A stretch of DNA of 53,186 nucleotides from Nemertoderma westbladi (taxonomy: Eukaryota > Xenacoelomorpha > Nemertodermatida > Nemertodermatidae). Location: positions 1 to 53,186 of the forward strand of contig JAUCBJ010008711.1 of NCBI GenBank assembly GCA_032718475.1, in the 5' to 3' direction. The notes under the pieces were generated by a model. It was not told where the DNA came from and did not search any database. It worked only from the letters and a program-made list of their open reading frames with translations. A program made the translations under genes and the position numbers. Numbering within the stretch: the stretch's first letter is position 1; each line of letters begins with the position of its first letter. Of the stretch, positions 18,001 to 28,844 are shown piece after piece.

Positions 18001-19948
18001 GTTCTCTTGTTTCTCTAATTTTAAGTCCCACGCGACTGTACCCTGAAATCCATTCACTGGAGAATCAATTTTAAAAATTTTTTCAAATCCAAATGGATTG
18101 TCTAAAATTTCGAAAATGTCTCAATATTGTGAGTTCCAAGTAGAATTCCATTTCTTATACCTACAAATCCCGCTCCTATGTGACACATAAGGGTACTACC
18201 CTCAATGTTCACATATAAAGACAATGGAATTCTACCGCTGTCTTTACTACAGTGTACATGTACGTGGAAATCTATTTGTAAACTCCTTACTATTTACTAA
18301 CATTAGTTGGAGACTTGTAATCTCCAGACTCATTACGAGTCTCTTCAAGAAGTACAAGACATTGAGTCGGTCTGTCAAGATGTGGTGTACTGGAATGACC
18401 TTTGCCATGGCTGTTTTAATAGATCTATCAATCTCTCCCAGACTCCGCCTCTCAATGGACTATCTGGAGGATAAAACTTCCAAACAATTTTGTAAGGACG
18501 TAGTTCGTTTGAGATTTGATCATGATCTAATTTCTTAAAGGCTCTAGCAATTTCATTTCGAGCACCAACAAAGTTTGTACAAGCATTCTGCTGTCTGAGT
18601 ACAACCATTTTACTAGTCCGCGTCTAGCAATAAATCGCCGCAATGCTAGTATAAAGGCGTTGGTGGAAAGATCCATCACACGTTCAATATGAACTGCCCT
18701 ACTGGACATGCATGTGAAAATCAGTCCCCAACGTTTTACTAGTATAGTCCATGTTTTGTATGTATGGGACCAAAGCAGTCAATTCCAGTCTCTGTGAAAG
18801 GTGGTCTGAATGCTTGTAGTCGTGCTTGTGGAAGTTCACTCATTTCTTGGGTACTTATTCTAGAATGTACCTTTTTACAAATAATACACATACGTGTCAC
18901 TGAACTTAGTGCTTTACTGGGTCTAATTAATACAAATCTTGTATGTAAGTATGAAAGACAGTGGTGTCTTCCAGCGTGTTTTAGATGTAAGTGTGCGTCC
19001 AGTATCATTGCACGTTGTAATTCGTGATGTTGTGGTATTATTATTGGGTATCTAAAGTTAGTATTAAAGTCAATGTTTTGAAGCCGAGATTTGTGACAAA
19101 TTAAGCCATTATAAATTATCGGACTCCAACTCAATATTTATGACGACTTGATTGGTTGACCTTGACTTATGGATGTGAATTCGCGTGCGAAATATCGCAA
19201 TTGGTAATGGCGAATTAATTTAATTTCACATCTGTATAAAGTCGGTCTGTCTGTGTCGACGTGTAAAGTCGCGTTTGCCTTTAACGTATTGTACAAAACG
19301 TACAATCCATGCTAATTTTTGGCACGCGTTTGTCCAAGAATCTGTCAGATTTACAATACGGTCGACGTAAGTATTTATGACGTCATCAGGTAAGTCAATG
19401 GTGAATTTTGAAGGTTTTGTTTTACTAGATGGGCCCACGGGTCCGCCGGTAGGTATTCCCTTGTTGACTGTTGATCCGTCCGGGTCTACAAGTAATTTGT
19501 CCTTCTTCGTTTTCTTACCTTGATTGTCTGTACTTTGTGAGTCGATCCCTAATGGTGGTTTAAATTCTATGGGATCACTGGGTTTCGGTAAACTTATTTT
19601 TGTGCCGATATTAATCCCAGGTCTCACCGTAGGTTGTAAGGTTGGTATGTCTCTTGAGTGCAAAGTAACACCTGTATTTACATTATTGTATAGGTACTAA
19701 CCACATCTGTAATACATGAGGTTTCACTGTACTTATGGTTACTCAAGAGTGTCAAGTTTGGTAGTTTGTCAATAGAAGGCCGCTCCAATAGGGAAACTGC
19801 GGCTTTATTATGTGTCAGTACGTTACTAATGTCTGGTAGAACATCTTGTGACATGTCTGGCAAAATGTCTGTTTGACCGTCTGGTAACGTGTCTGGTTTA
19901 GCGTCTGGTAATGTGTCTGGTTGACCGTCTGGCGATATGTCTGGTGAA

Positions 19949-19968
19949 GAAAGGCTCGCAAGTCTTCC
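19949..19968 (-). promoter_or_regulatory. Palindromic motif, inverted copy, RNase H-integrase spacer
   Basis: GAAAGGCTCGCAAGTCTTCC on plus. Partner of 9265-9284. Confidence 0.85.
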
Positions 19969-21485
19969 GTTCTTAACTTTGTAAGTTATATTTTTCCTTT
20001 TCGCCTTTGGTTTCTTCTTAAGTTTTGCCGTCGTCCTTTTCTTTGTTTTCCCCTTCTTTGGTTTTTTAATTTCGGCTCCTTTAGGGATAGTGTTAGACTT
20101 ATTATCATATAGTGGCGGCCAATGTTGTGATGTTCTTTGCAAGAATTGTGGTCCATGTTGCCAAAATTTCTTGTTCTCTGGTTTACAGAACTCCTCAGGC
20201 ATCATTCCTCGCGACGCAATATCAGCTTGGTTTTGTGGTCCGGGACAATGTCACCAATCTTCCTTTATTGAACGGTCTAAAATTTCTGCACGACGGTTAT
20301 CTACAAATGTCTTAAATTCAAGTGTGTCGTTGTTTATATAAAATAAAACTAACGTCGCGTCAGTCCAATAAAATATCTGTAAACTTGACTGTAGTTTGTA
20401 TAAGGTTTACAATTGTAGTTGACAGGGTTGCTGCTTGTAGCTCAGCGCGTGGTGTCGTCATGTACTTAGTAGGCATGGTCTTAGCCTTAGAAGTAATGAG
20501 CGATACATCAAACTCGTCTGAATCTACTTGTCTACGCAGATACGCTGTCACTCCAAAGCCATTGTCACTGGCGTCGGAAAAACAATGTAATTCTAAGTTG
20601 TCAGGAAATGTCGTCTGTAATGGAAAATATACCCGGGGTATGGAATAATCTTCTAGTGAAGACAATTGCGCCTCCCAAGTTTTCCATAAGTCTACTTGTT
20701 CTGATGAGATTGGTTCGTCCCATGTCAGTCCATCTTTCCAGATACTGCGCATGTATATTCTTGCTTGCAGTATTATTGGGCTGATAAAACCTAATGGATC
20801 GAACAATCGACTCAGTTTTGACAAGCAAGACCTCTTTGTCAGAGAATCTCCTTGAGCGTCCAGTCTTACTTTCACTCGAAAGTTGTCTGTGTTCGGGTCC
20901 CAAAATAGTCCCAATACTTTGGTCGTTGGTAGTGGTTCGAATTCCAAATCAATGTCACCACCCCCACGTTCAGTCGTTTCAAATGAATTCACTAATTCGG
21001 TACTGTTTGAAGCAAACTTGGTGAGGTTAAAACCTCCGCCTGCTAAACAGTCCCGTAATTGATGTGCTACTGTTATAGCACGTTCTACTGTGTCACAACT
21101 TTGTAATCCATCGTCAACGTAAAAGTCTCGTTCTACTATTTGGATTACCTCTGGGTCATACTTATGTTTCTGGTCCCTAGCGGTCTGCTTTAGGGCGTAC
21201 ATAGTACAATTTGGGCTGTCTCTGGCACCGAATACGCGAACTTGCATTTGGTAAGTCTCTGGTGGTTGACTTAAGTCTCCATCCGGGTACCAGAGGAACC
21301 TCAAACTGTCTCTGTCTCGCTCTAATGCTCGCACTTGGTGAAACATCGCTTCTACGTCGCAAGTAAATTCTACTTGACGTTGACGGAAGCGCATAATCAC
21401 CCCCATGAGATAATTATTCATGTTTGGCCATCCATCAACTCAGTATTGAGAGACATACCCTCAAAAAGAGCCGCGCAGTCATTAA

Positions 21486-21970
21486 CCCTATCCATACCGG
21501 GGGGGGGGACTTTTGGAGACGCACTTTATTTGATTGCTTGGTTCAAAGCCAAACCACATTTATTGCAAGTGAAATTCCGTTACTTTTCCTAAAATTTATT
21601 ATTCTTTATCTTAAAACAAAAATTTATTTTCATATTATTATTTATGACCATGAAAATGACTCGTAAACTGACCTGTCTCTGAAACTGTCATATTATTGCT
21701 GAACTATTGTAGGAGGGAAATTTAAAATTCAATCAATTTAATATCAATTTAAAATCAATTTAAACATAATTATAGTATATAAATATTATATTTGAGCATT
21801 AGTGTGTGGCATATTTGGATAGAGGAATAAATTTTGTATCTAAAACTTTTTACTTTAAAGTAATATCATCACACCACACAAAGTTATATGCTTCCAAACT
21901 TTACGTCCCCAAAAGTCCCCCCCCCCCCCCCGGTAGTTTGAGCGTCTAAAATACCCCGGTATGGATAGGG
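21486..21970. mobile_element. piggyBac-type MITE, copy 1
   Basis: Flanked by TTAA on both sides (21482-21485 and 21971-21974), with terminal inverted repeats CCCTATCCATACCGGGG. TTAA duplication with CCCT ends is the hallmark of piggyBac. It has no coding capacity. A G run (21499-21508) and a C run (21917-21931) sit next to ACTTTTGG near both ends. It interrupts the decayed BEL pol. A near-identical copy lies at 34282-34762, which implies recent movement. Confidence 0.93.
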
Positions 21971-22453
21971 TTAACTACACGTACTTTCTCTGGTTTGTCG
22001 GGGTGTCTCACATAGTGATGTGGCAAATAGTATGTCTGGTCCGTCACAATCTCTGGGTTTGTCATTCTGATAGCGTACCCTTTCGTCAAATACGTCTCCA
22101 TCTGGGTATTATACTGTAAATGGGCTTTCTCGTCCTTTAATAAACGTTGTCATATTGAGTTTAAACGTTTTAAGGCTAGCGGATAATTATTTATAAGTTT
22201 AGGATGTTGGTTACGCCATAACATCCCTACCTCATAATGTCCATCTTTCGTCTTGCGGATAGTATCTTCCATGATCTTTAAAGATTGTTTCTCTTGTTCC
22301 GACATACATGGTTCGTAACTACCTGGTTCAGCGGTATCTTGTTCCAACCATTTGATAGTTTTCTCTGTTAATTATTTGTCCAGTGCAGCTTGTTCCACTT
22401 GACAATTTCTTAAAGCGTCGGTATCGATGGGCGTTGATAAAGTTATTGGTTCA

Positions 22454-22473
22454 GGTAGACTCGCAAGCCTTCC
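22454..22473 (+). promoter_or_regulatory. Palindromic motif, inverted copy, before reverse transcriptase
   Basis: GGTAGACTCGCAAGCCTTCC on plus. Partner of 7234-7253, again opposite in orientation to its neighbours. Confidence 0.82.
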
Positions 22474-24961
22474 GGCGTTATCATCTGTCGTTGATGGAAC
22501 CTCCGCCTGACGCGTCTCCTTCTCAATCTCTAAACTTACCTTTTTGTGGAGTGGTTTCTGCACTTTGTGACTTATTGTACTTGCTACACACGTCGTACCT
22601 GTAACATTTTCGTGTTTTGTCGAATGTTGCGTAGTCTCTGTCTCTGTCGTTTGAAAAGGAATGAGTCAAAGTTGTAGTTAATAAACTACATGTACTTTGC
22701 ACATCATCTTCCTCATCACTTATATCTAGTGTGCGCACAGGCGCTCGAGTATAGCAACCTATCGGCGTTCTGCAGGCGTATGTGTTTCCTGCTACTACTA
22801 CCGATGGTCTGGTTTACCACACTTGATGTAAGTTGAATTGGTCTGTCCCGATCAGCATTGCTACTGACCTGTAATTAACAGGACATTCAGGTACACCAAG
22901 GTATCTAAAATACTTACGGTCCTCCAAGGATTGTTCTGGCACTGGACCCAGTAGGTTACTAAAGTCCTTTGTGGCCACAAAGGTTAAATCCTTAAAAGGT
23001 AGCAAAGACCTCTCCTCTTCGCTATTTTGGAAGAAGGGTGTCTAAGTTTAACTTAACTCTTGTCACTGGTATTGCACGTTGTCCATGCATACTACTTACA
23101 GTATATCTGACGTTCTTACCTTGTTGAAGGTCCGTCACGACATCAGCTACCTTCTCATCCACGTAGCTGTGAGATGAGGCTGAATCCAAAATAGCGTAGA
23201 TACGTTTGCTCCCTTTGGTGCCCGTAATCTTAACAGGAATTACGCTAAATTCCTTCAGTTGATCAGGCTTCAGAAGCGCAATCGATGGTTGTTCGTCCCC
23301 AGTGTTGAAATATACGTCGTCGTCTTCGGACTCTTCATCCGACGACCCGGATTGTTCTGGGAAACAATCCCGTATATGTGTCACAAAAGTTGGTGTTGTT
23401 TTCGATTCTCGTATCTTGTATGCAGTATTGCATTTCGCTGCTGCTTCTGGGTGTTCCCTGGTGAAGCGTTTCGTCGGTGTATGACTATCCGTGTGGAGCA
23501 AAGCATCATGATTGCGTCCACATGAAGGACAGGTGTCCGTATTTGGGCAATCCTTACGGACATGTCCATGTTGTGTACACCTCCAACAAGAATCTAACGG
23601 CCTTATTTGTAGCTGTCGTTCTTCTGAGTTTAACTCGCGAAATAGTCGACATCCCCTTAACTTATGGCTAGTATGCCGCTTACCCATCCACTCGCAGTAT
23701 TGACAACTGCTGAAGTCGGCAGTTAGTTGCTGTCTAGTCTGTTTGATCCCTATAGGTGCGGACACTTTACAACCGTCGGAAAATTGTCGGGTTTCTGTCG
23801 GTGTAGCGTAGGTGACCGTCCTTGTGGATGTCATCTGTGGTTTTTGTCGGTTGGAAGATGGCAAAGTTATTCCTTCGGCTACCATGTGTTGATCCGTGTA
23901 GTTCGAATGAGTCTCCACCACTGCTTCCCTAGATATTAATAGGTAGACATCTTCCAATCTTAAAAATCCACCCTTTTCTTCTCGCTGATACTCAATCTTT
24001 CTCGATTCAGTCGATGGTGTAGTCTCCCTATTATTTTCAATAGGACTGTAGGAGTGTTTGCGTAATCAAGTTATCCAGTTGATCGTAGTGTCATAATGGC
24101 GTTCTTAATTTCGTCAGCTAGTTTCAGTAAGTCAACGGGTTTTGTAATAGCCCCCCCCCCCCCCCCCTTACAGAGTACCTCTATTACCGACTTGGCCATA
24201 CTCACTGTACCTCCGTAAATTGAAGTTAAGCGATCGTAAGCTAATTCAAAGGCGTCTGGTACACCGACAAAAGTCTCTGCTAGACGTTTTGGTTCTCCCG
24301 TCAGTGTTTGAAGCAGATAATTGAACTTCTCCCTCGATGTAAAAGCTCATGCTGCAATTTGAGATTCGATATAATCCACAAACATATGCCAATGCTTGGA
24401 GTTACCGGAGAACTTTGGTGGTTGCTGCACCGGTAGTCCTTGCCTGGCTGCGAATTTAGCTATCTCCTCAGCAACATTCAAAGTTTCGCGTCCTTGGGTG
24501 GCAATCGAGTTAATATTCTCCCGTCTTGGCCCTTTCCTTTGGTACGAAGTATTTCTTGAAGGTATCGCCCTTTGCGGATCTTTCGGGTTTCTAGTGTTTT
24601 CGAATTCTGTATTTCTCGAATTATCAGTTTGAGCTTCCTCTAAGCGTTCCTCGATCTGGGCCAACTTGTTGACAACTGGTCGCATTAGGTCGGCAAATTG
24701 TTGCGTACTAATCGCGTCCGTTGGTTGTAACGCTTTCTGTGTTGGTGTATTTTGTGGAGGATCATTCATAAAGGAATTATCTGAAAGCTCACGTTTGTAT
24801 TCATCGGCCGCTCCTGTTCTAAACACCTCGCGTTCGGGATAATCCGATTCGCTTGAAGTACTACTATCACCTGGATACGGTGGCCAACGTTCTTGCGTCC
24901 GTTGTGTCGTCCGAATTCTAACATTCCGTTTAGAAACATCGTCTACTGGTCTCCGTTGTTT

Positions 24962-25065
24962 GGTAGGCTCGCGAGTCTTCCTCGAAGTCGTAGATTGTGA
25001 TGTAAACTGGTTAAGCAGTCGCGTGTCTACTGGTCTCCATTGTTCGGTAGGCTCACAAGTCTTCC
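24962..25065 (-). promoter_or_regulatory. Palindromic motif, inverted copy, two sites in the tandem repeat
   Basis: GGTAGGCTCGCGAGTCTTCC at 24962-24981, and a variant with CTCACAAG core at 25046-25065, 84 bp apart. Confidence 0.85.
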
Positions 25066-25212
25066 TCGAAGTCATAGATTGCGATGTAAACTGTCCGTTT
25101 CCCTGTATCTAAGTTGCGGAACCGTTAGAAAATCCTCAGTCCTGCCGTCGCCTCGTACTACGGCATCCGGTACTCCCGTTGGATGTACTGGTGACGCACA
25201 CGGTGTAGGTTC

Positions 25213-25232
25213 GGTAGGCTCGCGAGTCTTCC
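25213..25232 (-). promoter_or_regulatory. Palindromic motif, inverted copy, gag
   Basis: GGTAGGCTCGCGAGTCTTCC on plus. Partner of 2812-2831. Confidence 0.85.
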
Positions 25233-25320
25233 CTTGTGGTTCTTCCGCTACTGACTTATCCGCGTCACATGAGTCATAGTCGGTATGTGTATTCTTCGTA
25301 TAGTCCTGTTTGTCACTCAT

Positions 25321-26120
25321 TTCGGTAGTTGTAAGTCAAGTAAAATGTGAGTGTCAAAGTATCAAACTTACCGTATTTATATCAAAACGGTACTAATTAC
25401 AATTAAACATATAAAATTAGCCTACCGGCCGATTTTATAGCAAATGGATAAAATTAGCCTAGTGGCCAATTTTACAGCAAATAAATGTCACGGAATAAGT
25501 ATATAATAAAATTAGCCTATCGGCCAATTTTATAACAAATAAATCGGATAACGATATACGTTATCAAAATGTAATTCAAACACAAATAATACGGACTAAT
25601 TCAGCAATAAACAAAGAAATCGTATGGAATGCATAAATACTTGAGACAGTGGAACCCACAATAATTTTAACTAATACGGTAATGCCTAACTGATTAATGC
25701 AACTTTTCGAACTTACCCCCTCCAAAATTCTCCAGAAAAACAGATTCCCAGATACAAACCGGACGTGAACCTTTCCGTTTCCAGCGTTGCGGACGAAGTG
25801 CGATTTTCCCCAACCAAAATTGTTGAGTTATCAATCTCCCAAACTTGCTAAACACGGTCTTGCTCTCGTTACAGTCTAGAAATGAGCTCTGAATCCTGAA
25901 AAACAAAAGAGTTTGGTTTTACTTTTACGAAAAATTTTGTACCGGTACAATATGGTATTTAAACCCTTTTTGAAACACCGGTATTCAATTCCAAATATTT
26001 TACACACGGTTCAAATCAAATTTTTTTTATTCAAAAAATTAGCACTTAGCTAATCAAATACAAATTTTTACCTCAAAATACAAAATTTTCAAATAATTTT
26101 AGTCCTACTGAACTATAGTT
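25321..26120 (-). other. Leader of inverted BEL copy with conserved hairpins
   Basis: Corresponds to 1917-2722. Three AAAATTAGCC palindromes lie at 25411-25438, 25449-25474 and 25507-25532, with a GATAACG/CGTTATC stem near 25550. No gene. Confidence 0.7.
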
Positions 26121-26743
26121 CAGTAAAACACATTCCTACTGTTGGAAGAGACGTACCTAATACACGGAATCCTGCAATATCATACTGTAAAGTCTGTGAA
26201 TCAAAGCATAAATCCAACCTTCTCACCAAAACAGTAAACTCTAAGTAAGCAAATCTATTGCAGTATCGGTCTCTTATAACCGGTGAGGCAGAAGACAGTC
26301 TACGAACGGACAAACTTCGATAAAACAAAATCCCGCGCAGCGAATCCTAAAATCGTGATGACTCACTGACGGACTAAAGGCGCTCGTATACTTTGCCGGG
26401 GTGTGATTTATATGTGGGGTGGGTGAGGGTTGCTAGCTAAATGTCTAACTAGCGGGCAAACTGCAGTACGGACAAAAATTATTTTATATATTTTGAGGTG
26501 TAAATAATTCCTAACGCGTGTGTGTTTTGATTCTAACAGTCGAAATCAGTTTTAGATCCTTCACATATATAATTACTGGGTCCGGTGTATATTTTACAAA
26601 TTTTCTAATTTTGTAGTTTGTAGGTCCAATACTCACAAATGATAAGGCTCCTTCCCCTTTTGTGTATTTCCAGGACTCAAATTCAGGCATAAGGTTAATA
26701 CTACGCCCGGAATTCGGCAATTTAATTTACCAGGTCCCTAATA

Positions 26744-27423
26744 CAGTACAGGCCACCAGAAAACGCAGATTTGTACAATTGTGAACACATTTTATCAAAT
26801 GTGTACCAGTGTAATGTAATGTTGTTGAACGGGACAATTGAACATAATTGAACATAATTGAGTTGGCAACAACCAAAATTTTTTCGCCAAAGGATACAAT
26901 TGAATACTTTTGAAACGCTTAGTAATCTGGAAACTCTCTGTAGTTTGCCGCGAACTGTCACTCACTGCAGCTGGAAATGCGATAAGAAGGATATCGTTTA
27001 CCTTTATAGTGTGCGGTTAATAGTGTCTAGTAGGCAGGACTATAGTTAGTGATGTTAAGCCATCTTCTGGTGTTTCTCTGTGCCCTCTCGGTGTCAGACT
27101 AATGGCGCGACATCTCCCTGCACTAAATTAATTATTCAATGGTCTAGGCATGTCCATCCACTCCCATACACTCCATGAACCTCCATGTGGTCTTGTATGT
27201 AGTTCTCTCTCTACCAATACAGCCCATGTCCGCAATGTTACGCCCTGTGGGCTCTCTCATCTACCTGATATCAGACATACAGGCGCACCGCACACTAAGC
27301 CTTGGTCGGTCCCAGCAAGTTAGCTAGATAACTCGCCATAACCTGCCAATCAGATGACTTGAACAAATGTGTTCACATATGATCACATTGGGTGAAATCT
27401 GCTTTTTCTGGTGGCCTGTACTG
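26744..27423. mobile_element. Tc1/mariner-type MITE
   Basis: Terminal inverted repeats CAGTACAGGCCACCAGAAAA (the right end nearly identical) are flanked by TA on both sides (26742-26743 and 27424-27425). The uninterrupted LTR reads straight across the insertion site, which confirms the boundaries. No transposase frame is seen, so it is non-autonomous. Confidence 0.87.
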
Positions 27424-27711
27424 TACTAAGAAGAAATGTGTTAGTTTATTACAGTAGGCGTACAGAACGTACGTAATGAACAAATCGCACCCTTTTATAG
27501 CAAATTAGTGCTGCTAACAATCGAGATAAATCTAGATTGTTCTATGAGTTCCATTAGGTTTTTAAAGATAATCATTGGTCCAGCAAACGCGTATCTTGCA
27601 CGACATTGGTTACTGTCAAATAACTGCAATCACATTGGTTAATCTACCTTAAGCAGATACAATTAAATCGTAGCGGTCAATTCAAATGAGTTGAAACTTA
27701 GCACAAAAAAT

Positions 27712-27795
27712 AATTCGCACCTGCTAGGATTTGAACTCAATACCTACTAAACGATTTTCTAACGCATAACCAACTGAGCTACTGAACCACTTGAA
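27712..27795 (-). other. tRNA-like sequence, inverted LTR
   Basis: Minus-strand A box (about 27770-27781) and B box (27728-27739, GAGTTCAAATCC) match the sequence at 126-205 despite the age of this copy. The boxes are better kept than the loop between them. Confidence 0.65.
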
Positions 27796-27916
27796 CAATG
27801 TTGTACGAATAGCTATAGTAAATGCAAATGAGGACATAATGTAATCTTTATAACAAATTAATTCCAACAAAATAAAATTTTGAAAATCCACGGCTTTTAT
27901 GAGGATATAATTCTAT

Positions 27917-28480
27917 ATACAAGTTTGAGAACTCTTATGAAATTTTTATGAAATTCCATTGAATTCAGAACCATCATAAACCCGTATAACGCAAGAAACA
28001 AGGTGACGCAATCAATTGATATATTTTTGATGGTTTTCAAAATTTGGTTCTAGCACCACATTTTGCACCCACATCCGAAAAATACAAGTTTGAGATGTCT
28101 AGTTCGATAATTATATTTTCCATTGAATTCAGAACAGCCATAAACCTCTAAAACTCAAGAAATAAATTGTCACAAGCATTTTATCTATTGAATGGATTTT
28201 CAAAATTTCGTGTTAGCACCAAAATATGCACACAGAACCGAAAAATACAAGTTTAATACGCTTGGGGTCGTATATATTTCATCGAAACCAGAACCCCAAA
28301 AAACACCAATTGCGTAAAAACCATGTTTCAAACAATCAATTTACAAAATTGACATATTTCAAAATTTGGTGCTGGCACCAAAATTTGGCACCCGCCGGAA
28401 AATACAAGTATGAAATTTCTAAATCAATTTATATGAATTCTATCCAATTGCTAACACCAAAAAATCGGTGTAAATCAAAA
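27917..28480. repeat. Satellite-like tandem repeat, about 157-165 bp units
   Basis: Units begin with ATACAAGTTTGAG at 27917, 28082, 28245 and 28402 and share CAAAATTTGG and GCACCAAAATTTGCAC blocks. About 3.5 degenerate units remain. The inverted BEL copy inserted at its left edge. Confidence 0.8.
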
Positions 28481-28844
28481 ATAGAGATGTTACAATTCAT
28501 ATTTAATGAAATGTAATTTTCAAAAAACGTCTCAAAAAAAATGCCAAAAGTAGGGTTAAAAAATGGTGCTATAACTCGAAAAGTACCCAATTTTTTTGAA
28601 AAATACCCAACTGCGTTTGTTTCAGAATTATAATAAATTCTCCCCCCCGCCGGGTTTAATAGGTTTAAGATGGTTTATATCACCAATCATATTCATTGTT
28701 TGCGATTCTGGAACACCGTATATAACATTACATTTCAGGCGTGCCGATTTACAGATTGTTCTAACCTCTCACAACAAATATATTGATAGACCAGGTCCAC
28801 GTCTGTGACGTTAGTTGAATACTGACATCCTTGAAGAACAGAAA
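28481..28844. other. AT-rich stretch without recognised features
   Basis: No gene, RNA gene or clear repeat seen, apart from a short C run near 28641. Confidence 0.5.

Larger units (their letters stand above)
18302..25320 (-). pseudogene. BEL gag-pol, inverted decayed copy
   Basis: Starts at an ATG at 25320 (MSDKQDYTKN). After about 70 codons it jumps across a ~1.5 kb deletion into the tandem-repeat region (about two units). Recognisable blocks follow on the minus strand: DUF1759-like (about 24430-23960), zinc knuckles (about 23700-23520), protease with LDSASSHSYV (about 23190), reverse transcriptase with YVDD and RNase H (21421-20360), lysine-rich linker (20060-19960), integrase zinc finger and catalytic core (19134-18527). 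A piggyBac MITE splits reverse transcriptase at 21486-21970. A run of 17 C (24151-24167) disrupts the DUF1759 part. The DUF5641 tail is mostly deleted. It cannot make a working protein. Confidence 0.88.
16510..27916 (-). mobile_element. BEL/Pao retrotransposon, inverted decayed copy
   Basis: On the minus strand this reads LTR (27916 to about 26120), leader, gag, pol and ORF3, and ends at 16510 without its own 3' LTR. It is a diverged relative of the plus copy: many synonymous and amino-acid differences, stops, indels, a gag deletion of about 1.5 kb, loss of the DUF5641-type pol tail, and two MITE insertions. It is clearly older than the plus copy. Its outer end enters a satellite array, which fixes the LTR terminus. 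Confidence 0.9.
26121..27916 (-). repeat. 5' LTR of inverted BEL copy
   Basis: Matches the plus LTR in reverse orientation, but is interrupted by a 680 bp MITE (26744-27423). It lacks about 800 bp corresponding to roughly 435-1240 of the first LTR (jump near 27470). It also lacks a short stretch around 1896-1916 of the first LTR. The outer end reads TATAGAATTATATCC on the minus strand and adjoins satellite DNA. Confidence 0.82.
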
